From positions 2,527,501 through 2,591,500 of the forward strand of contig NC_073343.2 in assembly GCF_027580225.2 (NCBI RefSeq): 64,000 bases of DNA, written 5' to 3'. Origin of the DNA: Misgurnus anguillicaudatus. Its lineage: Eukaryota > Chordata > Actinopteri > Cypriniformes > Cobitidae. Under the pieces are notes generated by a model. The model made no database searches, was not told the DNA's origin, and saw nothing but the letters and a program-made list of their open reading frames with translations. Positions 12,552 to 24,500 of the stretch are shown here, one piece after another. Numbering within the stretch: position 1 is the first letter of the stretch; every line of letters starts with the position of its first letter. Made by a program: the position numbers and the translations under genes.

Positions 12552-12590
12552 TTAAATTTTGAGTAGTGATAAGTTGGATTAAAGTAATGT

Positions 12591-12850
12591 ACAGTGGCAA
12601 GAAAAAGTATGTGAACCCCTAGGAAAAAACTGGTTTTCTACTGTGATTTGCCATAAAATGTGATCTGATCCTCGTTTAGGTCACGTCACAACAATAGATA
12701 AACACAATGTGTATAAGCTGACAACACACACATCATTTTTAAAACACCCATTAGACACTCACAGTGCTTGAGGAAAACCCTCTATTGCATTTGACATGTT
12801 TTTATATCAGACACTTAATGAAAACAAACCGGTATTTCTGAATAAACTGA
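12591..12850. mobile_element. Tc1-like transposon end fragment
   Basis: ACAGTGGCAAGAAAAAGTAT is the Tc1 terminal repeat, and the following GTGAACCCCTAGG and TGATTTGCCATAAAATGTGATC match the remnant at 6512-7481. The copy fades out after about 250 bases with no opposite end visible. Confidence 0.7.
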
Positions 12851-14639
12851 GGCCGGAATTAGGCAGATTTTAGGCGAAAGTATTTAATGAACGAATACAT
12901 GTGCCACGAGCATTCGATTAATATCATTAATATCCTATTTTTGATGAAGAAATGCTGGGTAAAACATTGCCAACCCCAGTCAGTTTAAATAAAGTAACCT
13001 AGAAAATGTTCATTTTGGACATCTGAAGCAACCCAGCATTTTTTTAGAGTGTAGATTGTGGATCTGAAACCATGCATACTACTAACAATACTTAAGTGAA
13101 ACAAAACACATTCACAATCTTTACATTAATTCAACATTTTCGTACTTGAAGATCAAAAAGAAACGTTGGCTTAAATCTCCTGCTTCTCAGATGTTTTTCC
13201 AGAGAAAAAAAGCTAAAAAACAAAACAAAACGTACATTTTAATGTTAGTGGGCATTGCATTATAAGAGCAAAAGAACTCGGGATGAAATTGCAGCTCGTG
13301 TTGTGGGTGGGTGGTTTTAAACTTCTCATCTTTTTCCTTGTTACACAACTGCCGCCTCTGCCTGGAACAGAGGGTGGGTGAACGCTGATACCCGTTGATC
13401 TTCATGAATATTCTGCGACGCTGACCCTCTCAGATGTGTTTTATCATTTTCATTGCAATGCTGTTAAACATCTCGCTCTGTCCTTTTCTCTGTCAGTTAC
13501 AGGGTGGAGTTTGCAGCACTTTATTGCATTAAAACTAGATCAGGAAATCCGTTTTGTTAATGTAATTACTTGAATTGGGTTCAAGTGACAGGATGTTGTT
13601 GATCAGCTGACTGTTTAATTATTATACAATACATCTTTGTATTGAAGCTGTTAGGTGCTGCTGTGAGAAGTAATTGTTATATACTAAATTTACAAGATGT
13701 TATATAAACTAATTTAGGGACAAAATATATAAGTATCCTTAGCACTGGTTTGTTTGCATTGTATTCATAAAATATATAATATTAAACTGTATCTTCAAAG
13801 GGACAGAAAAAATATTCAGCATTGACTATAAAATTAACCCAAAAAATGTTTAATATATGACCAACAATGGGTTAAAACAACCCAGCATAGGTTAAATTAC
13901 AACCTATGGGTCTGGGCTCATTTCTTTTTGATCCAACGCTGGGTTAAAATTAACCTAGCATTTTTTTTAGAGATAATGTATACATAAAACTGGTCAGCAT
14001 AAGCTTAAAACATAAATAATAAATAAAAGTAAATATTAAAATGTCTCTTTATATAAACATTGTATATTTGTTAATTGCAATTCTTCAATTAGTATTTTTG
14101 TAAACTATAAAGGCTACTTTGTTACTAAAATGACCAATGCAACCTGTTCATGATATGGTGTATGTTTTGATTCAAGTTATGGCTCGTGGCACTTTAAAAA
14201 TGAATCTCGAATGTATTCTCATGTTTTTCTTTCCAAGATTATATTTTATCAGAAGTTAAACAGAGCTGGTTGAGATAGAGTTACTATGTGCTTGCTGCAG
14301 CAGTAACCTCCTAGATACATCGATTATCTATAACCTTTGCCAGGATTTTTCTTGTTTCTTATCAGATTGTGCAGTATTTGGTAGTGTCATTAGAAAAGAG
14401 CTGCAGGAGTGGTGAAGATAATAAATGGTTGTCCATTACAGTTCAATTTAAACGAGCTGTGATAAAGGATGGGGTGTGTAGGCTAAGTGATTTTCACATC
14501 ACACGAAGCAGATTCAGCCCAGTCACTGCATCCTAAAGTGAACACATTTACCTGACCCATATGCCGCACAGGGCTGCATATAAACACAATTTCTCCAAAC
14601 CGTCTGTCGTCACTGAAAGCGAGCGAGTAGCGCGGGGAA
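12851..14639. other. Intergenic region upstream of clmn, with AACCCAGC-type repeat pieces
   Basis: No gene seen. Around 12955-13050 and 13825-13975 are pieces of a common fish repeat with GCTGGGTTAAAA and CAACCCAGCATTTTT-like ends in both orientations. The remainder is AT-rich and featureless to the eye. Confidence 0.45.
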
Positions 14640-15115
14640 GTCCGATTCATTTCAGAGAATCGATTCGTTCGAACTGATCGCTCAAAATAAACGATTCGCA
14701 GAGCCGTCAGTCAAATGTTTCCAAGAAGTATCACGCTTCGTTTACAAACACTGTGAAACGGTTTATTAAAATAATCCGTTCTAAACAATGATTTGATTTA
14801 TATTCTATAATAATATTATTTATAAAATAATTAAAATTCATATTAAAACTCAATTTTATATATAGGGCCTACCCTTAATTAAATTATTAATTTTTAGGTA
14901 TGCCTACAATTTGAAAGTAGGCTAGTCTACATAAATAAATAGTGACACATTTTCATATTTGAACCATTTTATTAATTATTCTCAATATTATTAACAATTC
15001 TATTCGGTTTTGTTTCCAAAAAAGTCTTTACAACAAGTGATTTACATTTCGAATCGGCTCGCCCGAACGATTAAAAAGACTCAGTTCAAAGCAACGACTC
15101 GTTTGCGAATCGGAC
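14640..15115. mobile_element. MITE with GTCCGATTC ends in the clmn upstream region
   Basis: Left end GTCCGATTCATTTCAGAGAA with CGATTCGTTCGAACTGA is mirrored by TCAGTTCAAAGCAACGACTC and GCGAATCGGAC at the right. The centre is very AT-rich. It ends about 350 bases before the clmn start codon, so it makes up much of the proximal upstream DNA. Confidence 0.65.
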
Positions 15116-15467
15116 ATGACTGAGAGAGAGAGAGACAGCCCTGTCCGCAGAGTATCCGAGAGGTGGTGTGGGCGTGCACAGAGAATCTTCCAAATATTAA
15201 CCAGGTGCTTTTCCCTCTCACATTTCCTTCTCATTTTCTTCCTCCAAGCCACGCAGGAAAGATTCGTTTTGCGTCACGGGGAAACAAAGTAACTTTACCG
15301 GAGCAATGCGGGACCCAAACACCAGCATCTCTTTGGATCTAGACCCCTGAAATCCCACTCATGGCCACCGCCTGGCCACTGCAACGCCGAGCAGTTTGAG
15401 AGAGAGAGAAATCAGCGAGATTACGGGACGGAGGGTTGAAACGACGCGACGCTCTTCTGTTATCCAG
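15116..15467 (+). promoter_or_regulatory. clmn: clmn promoter-proximal region and 5'UTR with two short upstream ORFs
   Basis: GC content rises here relative to flanking DNA, with GAGAGA tracts at 15121-15134 and 15401-15411. No clear TATA box is seen; the transcription start cannot be fixed by eye. Two short upstream open frames precede the clmn ATG if transcription starts early enough: 15306-15350 (14 codons plus TGA) and 15361-15399 (12 codons plus TGA). Both end before the main start and could lower its translation. Confidence 0.45.
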
Positions 15468-15552
15468 ATGGCGGGACACGAGTGGGATGATTGGTTTGAA
15501 CGTGAGGAAATGATCGGACAGATCAGCGACATACGAGTACAGAATCTCCAAG
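15468..15552 (+). CDS. clmn: clmn exon 1 (N-terminus)
   Basis: Encodes residues 1-28 and the first base of codon 29 (reads ..[10 protein letters not shown]). The donor is AAG/GTAAGA. The ATG at 15468 is chosen because the following residues are the conserved calmin N-terminus. The frame is open upstream but with no nearer ATG. Confidence 0.92.
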
Positions 15553-18500
15553 GTAAGAGCGCTGGAGGCATGGGATGGGTGAAGGAGTATGAATACTTTA
15601 TGATCCTGGATATGTATATGGGAAGTAATTGGAGTCGATCCAGTTCCTTTATTTACTGCTGCTGTGGTACATTCATTGTATCAAAAATTCCCGGCAAAAT
15701 TGTTTCAATGTTGCACTTTATCGTATTGTATATTCTACACTGTCATTGTTTGCCTAACGTTGATTGGTTGTTCGGCATTGCGTCTCTCGGCGAATTCCCA
15801 TAAATCCAAAAGTTTAAATAACCATTCGGGCTGAATGCCTTGCATGAACCACAAGGAAACTTTCCACAGGTGGCAAGCAACAGTTTCACTTGTACACTGT
15901 AGTTTTCTTATTCACCTGCAAAGCAGCTCTTGTTTGACGCATAAACAAAATAAGTCATCGACGTGGAAGTGATAAATTAAATGAGCGTATGGAAAAGCGG
16001 GGGTTTACACATCAGTGATCGTGCTTTACTGGTCATTACTTTAATGGGAACTATTATTAATCGCTTCTCGGTGGCGTTGCAAGACTGTCTTGCACGTTCA
16101 ATGTAGCGGATTGTATGCCTTTACATTTCTGGAAAAACATTTCAAGCAATGAATAAATGGATTATATGGCCTGTTCAGGTAGCTCTCAGTGCCTTCGGGC
16201 TTTTTCATTGCCGAATGGATGTACGGGGTGTTATGTGGCTTCTCCATGGCTTAGTGGCAGAGATATTACTGTGGAATGTAAATGAAACGCTGCAGACAGC
16301 AGATGAGGAAGCAGATTGCATAACATCTTTTCCATTGATAGATCAATGCCCTTCTTTATTAGAAGAACATCACTTTAATGCATAGGTTCCCATAATCTGT
16401 TGGCAATTGAGAACCTCAAGACTAATAAAGATGCAGGTTTCTTATTTTAATCTCAGTTTTGCTGATCCAGGATGTGGTACCATCTTCCCATGGTCAGTTC
16501 ACATACATAGTCACCGAATGTCTCTTCTTGAGTTTTGTATGTGCATTTTTTTTTTTAATTCAGATAAATAACTGAGCATGCAAGGATGCAGACTTTTGGG
16601 AAAAACTTCTATTCGTTTGCATTCAATGGTGGTATTTTTTCTTCTAAGTGCCTTTTTAGTCGGCTGTTTTTTAAAGGACAAGTTCGGTATTTTACACTTA
16701 AAGCCCTGATTGTTTATGATGAAATAGAATGGTTTTGAAAGAAATTTGGACATATGATGCTGTCCCGAGAATTTTCGGGGTGTTTATTGTATCACCTCCC
16801 ACCTCTACAATGTGTGTATAGGTGCACTGGAACAATCCTTCCTAAAATGCATTAAACTTTTGTTTACAAAGACGTGAAGCTCACTGAGTGGTCAGGGGTG
16901 TTCACTGATATGCCCACACAAAAATCGCTGCAAAAGATGCTTTCCAACAGGTGTTTTAGCATTCGTTGTAAACTTGTGGACATATTTTTCCAAACCCCTC
17001 ACACCCGTACATTCTTTAGTTGAGAGCTTGAATAATAGACACTCCAGGCCAGTTGGTGGCGATAACCCGCCTTTGCCAATTGCAAGAATACAAACAAAGT
17101 TCCCGGCGGCGGAGTAATACAGTACCTCACAGCACATCTAATACAAGTCAATGGAGTTGGACAAAAACTACGATAAAATTGTTGGAAAGCATCTTTTGCA
17201 GCGATTTTTGTGTGAGCATATCAGTGAACACCCCTGACCACTCGGTGAGTTTCACGTCTTTGAACAAACACCAGAAAATTCTCGGGACAGCATCATATGT
17301 CTAAATTTCAGTCAAATCCATTCTATTTCATCATAAACAATCTGAAAACAGGGCTTTAAGTGTAAAATACCAAACTTGTCCTTTAAAGGTATAGCGGAAG
17401 ATTTTCGTTTTCCGGGTAGATCACCTATATTATTGGTCATCCCAGATGTCAATCATTCTGATTATATGTTGACGTATAACCGTCGTACATGCTCGCCTCT
17501 AGGTTTCGCTTTCTGCACACGCACACTTTCACGTGTATGTGTGTTGTGCTACGGTTTCAACCATTCATTGAAGCTCGCATTCTCACTGTGTTTTTTTTTT
17601 CAAAATGTCTGAGGGTCGCAAGAGAAAAAGTGTCTACGAAATGTATGACAAGAAGAGAAAGGACTATGAAGAAAGAAACAAGACCAGAGTGTTTATGGGA
17701 CACTATTTCACACGCTGGCCGCTGGCGTGAGCTAACTTAATAGGACAGGTTGTCATGCTATTTGGAGAAATCAATTTAAAATCACTGCTAGTAAAAGTTG
17801 ATGTAAGCTATGATTAGCGATGCTAGCCCTGGCACAAGTCACGAACCGCACAGACACGGTAAACATGCCGACAGCAACTTGTAAACAGAGCGAAGAGAAG
17901 AACTACGCTCCTGCGTGCTCTCACTCTGTCTCGTGCACGGCACGCGTACGTGCATTTTTTTTAAATGGGGAGGGGCGGTTCTTTTAAATTCAGGAAAATC
18001 AAGGTTTGATTGTGTTTACGAGGTGCACTGTAATGTGTTCATGCTTTTTGTTTTTTTATATATATTTTACATGTTACCTTTATTCTAATCTGTGTTCTGT
18101 GAAGCCCCTCCATCTAAAATATGCAGATTGGTTTGTGTGTTGCGATACACTAACCATCTACTGCGCATTATCCGGAAACATATTTGATTACAGAATCTAC
18201 AGCGATTGCTACTAACTGTATAGCATCATTCGTTTTGTCTTTATAGAACGAGCATAGCTAAATATGTCGTTCAAAACTATGACCTCATTACAAAAACAAA
18301 CCATGGCTTTACTAAAGTGGCCAAGCAAAACACAGACCCATGTTTAGCCTGCCTGTAGCTATAGTAAATACTACATAAAAGCTCTAATCAAAGAATCATT
18401 TACACTGATCACACAAACGGCAACAAATGGCAACATTAGTTAGTTCGCTGGTGGGATAAAAAAAGTTTGCAGGTGTTTATAGGCGTTTGTCAGATGAGAA

Positions 18501-21500
18501 TAAATTAGCATTTAGCTAACTGGCTGTGGAGCCAAATTACGCTGTCCTTTGTTTACATTCTTGCTACAACATATAAAGCAGCCCAACATGGCCCCATGCC
18601 ATTTGTTGCATGTTCCCGGGGGCAGGATTGCGTAAAATTTGGCGTTTGTGATGTCACTAACCCAGGAAGAAGCTCACTGTGGTTTATCCAGTCGTATTGT
18701 ATAATTTCTTTTAAAGAAAACATTGAACTCTGAGCGTTTTAACTTTGCAGGTGTTGTTTATGTTCAAACAGCAACATACTTCTTATCTAAAGTTAAAAAA
18801 GTTAAATCATTATCAAGGCCCCCTTTAAAAACAGAAATCTTATAAACCTGTGATAAAACACACCTGCAGAGGCACAATGGTAATATTTAGTACTTCTAGA
18901 GTCAGACATCAGCAGAAGCTTTTTTGAAGCCTTGAAATGGAGCCAGGGTGCTGTAGTGTAGGAAAAGTGCAATAAAGTCGAGATCATGCTAAATGGCTTT
19001 AGAGATGTCAAGCGGAACAGATTTTCATATAAAATGATAAATGAAAAATTGGTTCAGCACCCTCCTCTCTGTTTCACATGGACACTTGCATGCAGTCACT
19101 TTTTCAGAAGGAGCTGTTCTGCATTAGAGAGCTTTTCAAGAACCAGCCTTGAGTGACCGTAGGCTAGAAAGCTTTGGTATGAATTTGTAGAAACGTCTGG
19201 AAATCAGAACAATAACTCCCTTTTTCTTATTTTCTCTCTGTTGTCTGTGCTAGACTACATAACTGTCGGTAACTTTAGCAAGTCAAATAACTATGCAGTC
19301 GACGCGCATTCATTTTCCCCCTTTAATGAAATCTTTTGCGGTTTTATACGGGAAACATGATGAAATCCTAAGTAGTTCATTCCTGTAGTGAAGTATGTTG
19401 TTTGGATAAGGCCTACACATACTGTTACCCAACTGTGAAAAATAATCAATGACCTAATGCATCGCTCCGTACCCCTGCCGTGTACACATATTATATTTGG
19501 AATAATGTCTTTGGAAAATACAATAACGCAATTTACCATTTTCCAAAAGGTAAACTGCTAAAGACACGACTAAACTGCTTCCTGTTGTTTCTCTGAGCGT
19601 AGTGCCATTTACTCTTACTATCTGTTGAATCTCAGATAAACCAAGGATTGTAATACAGCTGTCATAAACGTCAGAATGCTGCTACCGTTTCCCATAATCC
19701 TCTTGTTTTTAAAAATGAAGGATTCTGGTTGGCCTTGAAACATCAAGAAGCCGCATAATAGGTGGATGGAAGTCGTACTGTAGGTGTACCATTATCTATA
19801 TTTAGCCGGCAGTTTCTTCAACATGCATGAATGACTCGCCCGTCTGACATAGGCTGTATGTAAGGAGAATGCAGCTGAGTGCTAGAAACCTCCGCTGCTG
19901 AGAAATTATGTAAGATGTATTAACTCTTTATTGTCTGACTCTGGCTTCTGTGTGTACCTCGACAGCTGGTGAACTGCAGCATCCTTGTACATATTTGAGA
20001 TTGTAAATACTTGAAAATTAACTATACTGTAGTAGCTGTAGTTATTATGGTTTACTTAAGTGTTTTACAGCATGTGTAAGCCTGTTTATGACATCATTAA
20101 GGCTTTAAAATTGATGTTGTTGTTATAAAGACCGTTTAGCTGTTGTACTATATGCACTCCCTAAATCAGACTGTGTAGATGTTGTTATAAAACAACGTTT
20201 AGCTGTTGTACTATATGCACTCCCTAAATCAGACTGTATAGATGTTTAATATACTTTATGAAAATGTATTTATATTTACAGTATCTGTATTTAATGTGTA
20301 CAATGAAAGCACTTAGTTTGTTTTATGGTATGATGGTAATACCATGATGTTCCTTAAAGTTGCAACTTGGGATGTGCACTGAAATTGTCATGGACTCGTG
20401 GATAAAATTTTTGCAAATCTTGATCTAGGATGATTTTATAAAGGTCCTTAGGATTGTCAGGAAGTCTGACCTTCTGTTTGTACTTGTTAAAAGTTGGTCA
20501 GTGTCACAAATTTGTTTACAGTTGATTCGGGCCCTAGAAATAGTGCAGCGTAGCCGTAGACTTTATTTCTCTGTATTTCTCTGTGCTTTCTTGTTGCTTA
20601 ACCGGTTTATTTCCACATTTAGCATAAAAACTTTGGATGCACTGAAATATTGGCCTATAATTTGTATAGGCAGGTAAAAGCATTTATCCCACTTTTGGAC
20701 TTATGTACTTAGAATATGACACCTTACGGTACTGTTTGAATAAAATGTAGCTGTGTTGTGTGTAAAAAGTGAATAATGATTGGTCATATTATTATCTCTC
20801 AGACTTTGGCTTTACATTAATGTTTATTATTTTCATTACAAACAACAAATTAAAGGTACAGAATAGGGATGCATAATGATTAATCGCGATTAATCTATAG
20901 CAGAATAAAAGTTTTTTTAGTTTAATTGCAATTAATCGTTATGCATCCCTAGTACAGAAAGGTTTATTGGCTAATGCCCATAATTTAAATAGTACAAATA
21001 TTGGCCGATATATCGGCAACTGCAATATTACGGTCTATTACTTATCCTGACAATAAAAAGGGGTGAAAAACACATCAAAACTTGGATCACAATGACAACA
21101 CACTTGTAGTTTGAAAGTATGAGCAAAACTATCTGTATCTAAATATTGTATATTATCATGCATGCCGAAGTAAAACATCTGATACATCATTGTACCATTG
21201 CACTTGACTTGCACAGCACTTTTTTTTGTAAGGGATGAACAAAAAAATCCCCATAGCTTGTAAAGTTTGTGAATTCACAGTTACAAAGTGTGCAAACAAG
21301 CATTTTCATTTGACTTAAAGCTCACGTAACACACGCTGTTTCTGCATTTCTGATATTAATCTGGAGTACCTATGGAGTAGTATGACATCCTTTATATCTC
21401 TGAAGAGTCTTTAGTTTAATCAGATTTATAAAAGAAAGATTAGCTTTACCGAATCTTTCCGATAACGTACGAAAAAATGAAGAAGGAGGAGTTATAACAC

Positions 21501-24500
21501 GGTCATGCAACACTATACAACACTGTTTTAACTTATGATTCACTACATGTTCGTGTCATTTATATAATATACACGCGCCTATTTCCAACATAAGACAGAA
21601 GTCTTACTTACCACGTGTAACTCGTCATGACCCGGTTCTGAAAATCCACCGCATCAAACACACACGCAAAACTCCGCTGCTAATCCGGATAATAAACTAT
21701 ATCCATTGTTTCCATAAGGCTGGATGTCTTCTCCTTACATCCAAAAACACACTTCTTGTTGTGCCATTGTTGAGTTTTGAAATTAAACAAAGCTGAGTGG
21801 TGTGATAAGCTGTTAGCAAGCTCTAGCGTCTCCCGCTGACTGACGGCTGGGCGGGGTTTTCCGGGGGAAGTTTTCCGGCGGAAGCCCATATAAAGAAGCG
21901 ATACGTATCGAAAACCCCTGAAACGTCAGTTAGAACCGTAATCGAAAAAAATTAGCCGAAACTTGTACGAACCCTGGCGAAGTGCATTCGGCACAGAAAT
22001 ACTCTGAAACACGCCCAACTGCTTTTTTGACACTTTGCCTACGTTTAGCATGAGGAAACAACTCTATAACTGTGTTAATAAGTCAGAATGCTTGAAATAC
22101 CATTAAACCCCCCCTTTAAAAAAAAAAACTGTTAGTCAGTGTGACGTGTATGTTGCTGAAGTGATGTTTTGGGGTGACGAGAACATCAAAAAGACTCTTT
22201 TATTAGGTGCGCTTTTTTTTGCGCAAACCTTAAGTAGTGCTTAACAGCTGCAGTCTTTAAAAACCTTTGTGTCTACTCAAAAAAAGTAGCAAAGCCAGCG
22301 CTGTCTGAAATTGTCTATAGTTTACTATACCAGACTAACTAGTTGTCAAAGCAAAAAATATGCGCTGTGATGGCTTCATTATAGGCCCATGCTCGAGAAG
22401 AATGTAGTATACATTATAATTTACTGTAATACTGAGCTATTCAAGAGAACACATGGTGTTGCCATGTTATTATATTTTATAAATGGCATTTTGTTAGTCA
22501 TGACAGATTTTGTTAGATTATCAATAGACTGTGTAAAAGATCATGGCCTTGGCTATAGCTCTGTCCTCATGATGCACATTGTCAACGGCTGAATGGATTT
22601 TCCATGGCAGTCTCGGAGAAGATGACAACTTGACACTGTTCACTGCTCAACTTGTTGGGGAGGAGAAATGGGCATTAATTGCTCTTGCATAAGAGTCTCT
22701 CTGTGTCAAGTAGAGTTTGGCTTTTGTGAAGGAATTAATTTAAAGCTTAATGCTGACTGATTACAGTCATATCAGCACAAAAATATCGGTAATATCAATC
22801 CATCTCTAATGTCCTACTCTTATTATTTTATTGTAATTTTATGAATTCGGCAAGAAAATATACTCGGTCGCTATAAAAAGTGTGTACATTTTTCTTAATT
22901 GTCTTTATGCAAAATATATTTTATTTTCAGTTTCGTCGGGTTTGTGGTAAAATGTGATGTGACATTCAAAATTTGGTGACATTCACCCTACAATACATGT
23001 TTACTATAGTAATAACCAGAAAGCAGCCTGTAGCTGTACATAGGCCTCTGCACTTTGTGTAGCACGCACAGCTCACTTGTGTTCAGATCAGATGAGCCTT
23101 ATCTAAATCTATTTACTTAGTCCATGGAAACGTTGACATGATTACAATGGCGCCTTTTCAGTTCAGAAATAAAGCATGACTGAGTGACATCACTATTGTC
23201 CCATGTGCCATCTTTTATGAGCACAGTACAATTATTGATCGGCACTTGTGTATGGAAGGCCGCTAACAAACCACATTTTTCTATGTGGTTTGTGGTATCA
23301 GTGTGCATTTATGCTTTCTGTATGATAGATGCAGAGCAAAATGCAGGAGTATGTGCAGGCCCACCCACTTGACCTTCAAAAACAGTCATTGATATAGAAG
23401 TTTAGGCCTATATGTGAAATTTCACTATCATGGCAACATGGAAATATTAGCTTTGCAGCCAGTCTGTCTGTTTTATGCAGACATAAATGATTATTAAATC
23501 TGACCCTGTCTTTAAAATACAGGCTAATAACTTTATAATCGAATTAAGATATATTCTTTAACATGACCTTACCTAGTCTATAATCCAAATATCAAGGTTA
23601 TAGTTTTTTCAAAATGTACTTTAGATTTACATATAATTTTTTGTGGACAACAGTTAATCTCAAGTAATGACTTTAGCTGGGTTTACACTGGCAGTGTCAC
23701 ACATTTTACATTTGCCTATAAGCATATCCATTTCAGGCCCACCCAAACGGCAACTTCCACCTTCACCGCTGGCAAAACATGATAATGCTTGCAGCAAAGT
23801 GGAGTGAATTAATGAGAATAAAGAACTGGTTCTTATTTTTAATAAATCTAAATGATTTTCATAACTTTCTGTTCCCAAGCTCTATTATCCCGAGCTTAAA
23901 CAAAAATTACCATTTATGTTTTGTTGGGGAAATAGGGTTGGTTATAATTTTTAATATACCAGTAATTTACTTTTAAAGACCTTATATTTTGGAGATAGCA
24001 CTTGGCTAAAAATTTTAAGAGGCGTATAATGGGCGATTCTCGCGAAATTAGACTTATGAGGTGTCATGAAACATTTTGATGAAGTAAATGCAAAGTAAGG
24101 GGTATAATAGGTGATTCTTAAAATAAGAAGCATAAAGTTACAAACATATCTTCTTTGCACGTGATTTCAAATGACATCATACAAACCAATTTTTATATTT
24201 TTTCCACGTTTAATGGGTAAATTTTCATTACCGCAACGTGTCCATGACTGGATTTGGGTTCTTTGACATGGAAATGTTTATAATCTAAAAATCTAAAAAA
24301 TAAAAAGCTTCAGTGCATGTTATACTATAAACATTTACAGTAAAGAAACATGTGGTATTTGGTGATAATTGGTAAATGTAGAGACAATAATAAGGAATAA
24401 AAATGTGTCCAAGACCAATTTTCTCATCCTCCGCAACAATTTTCAATCATTGTTTTAAGCCCTCAAGGAACTAACATTTAAAAAAAATTTGGAAGGGACA

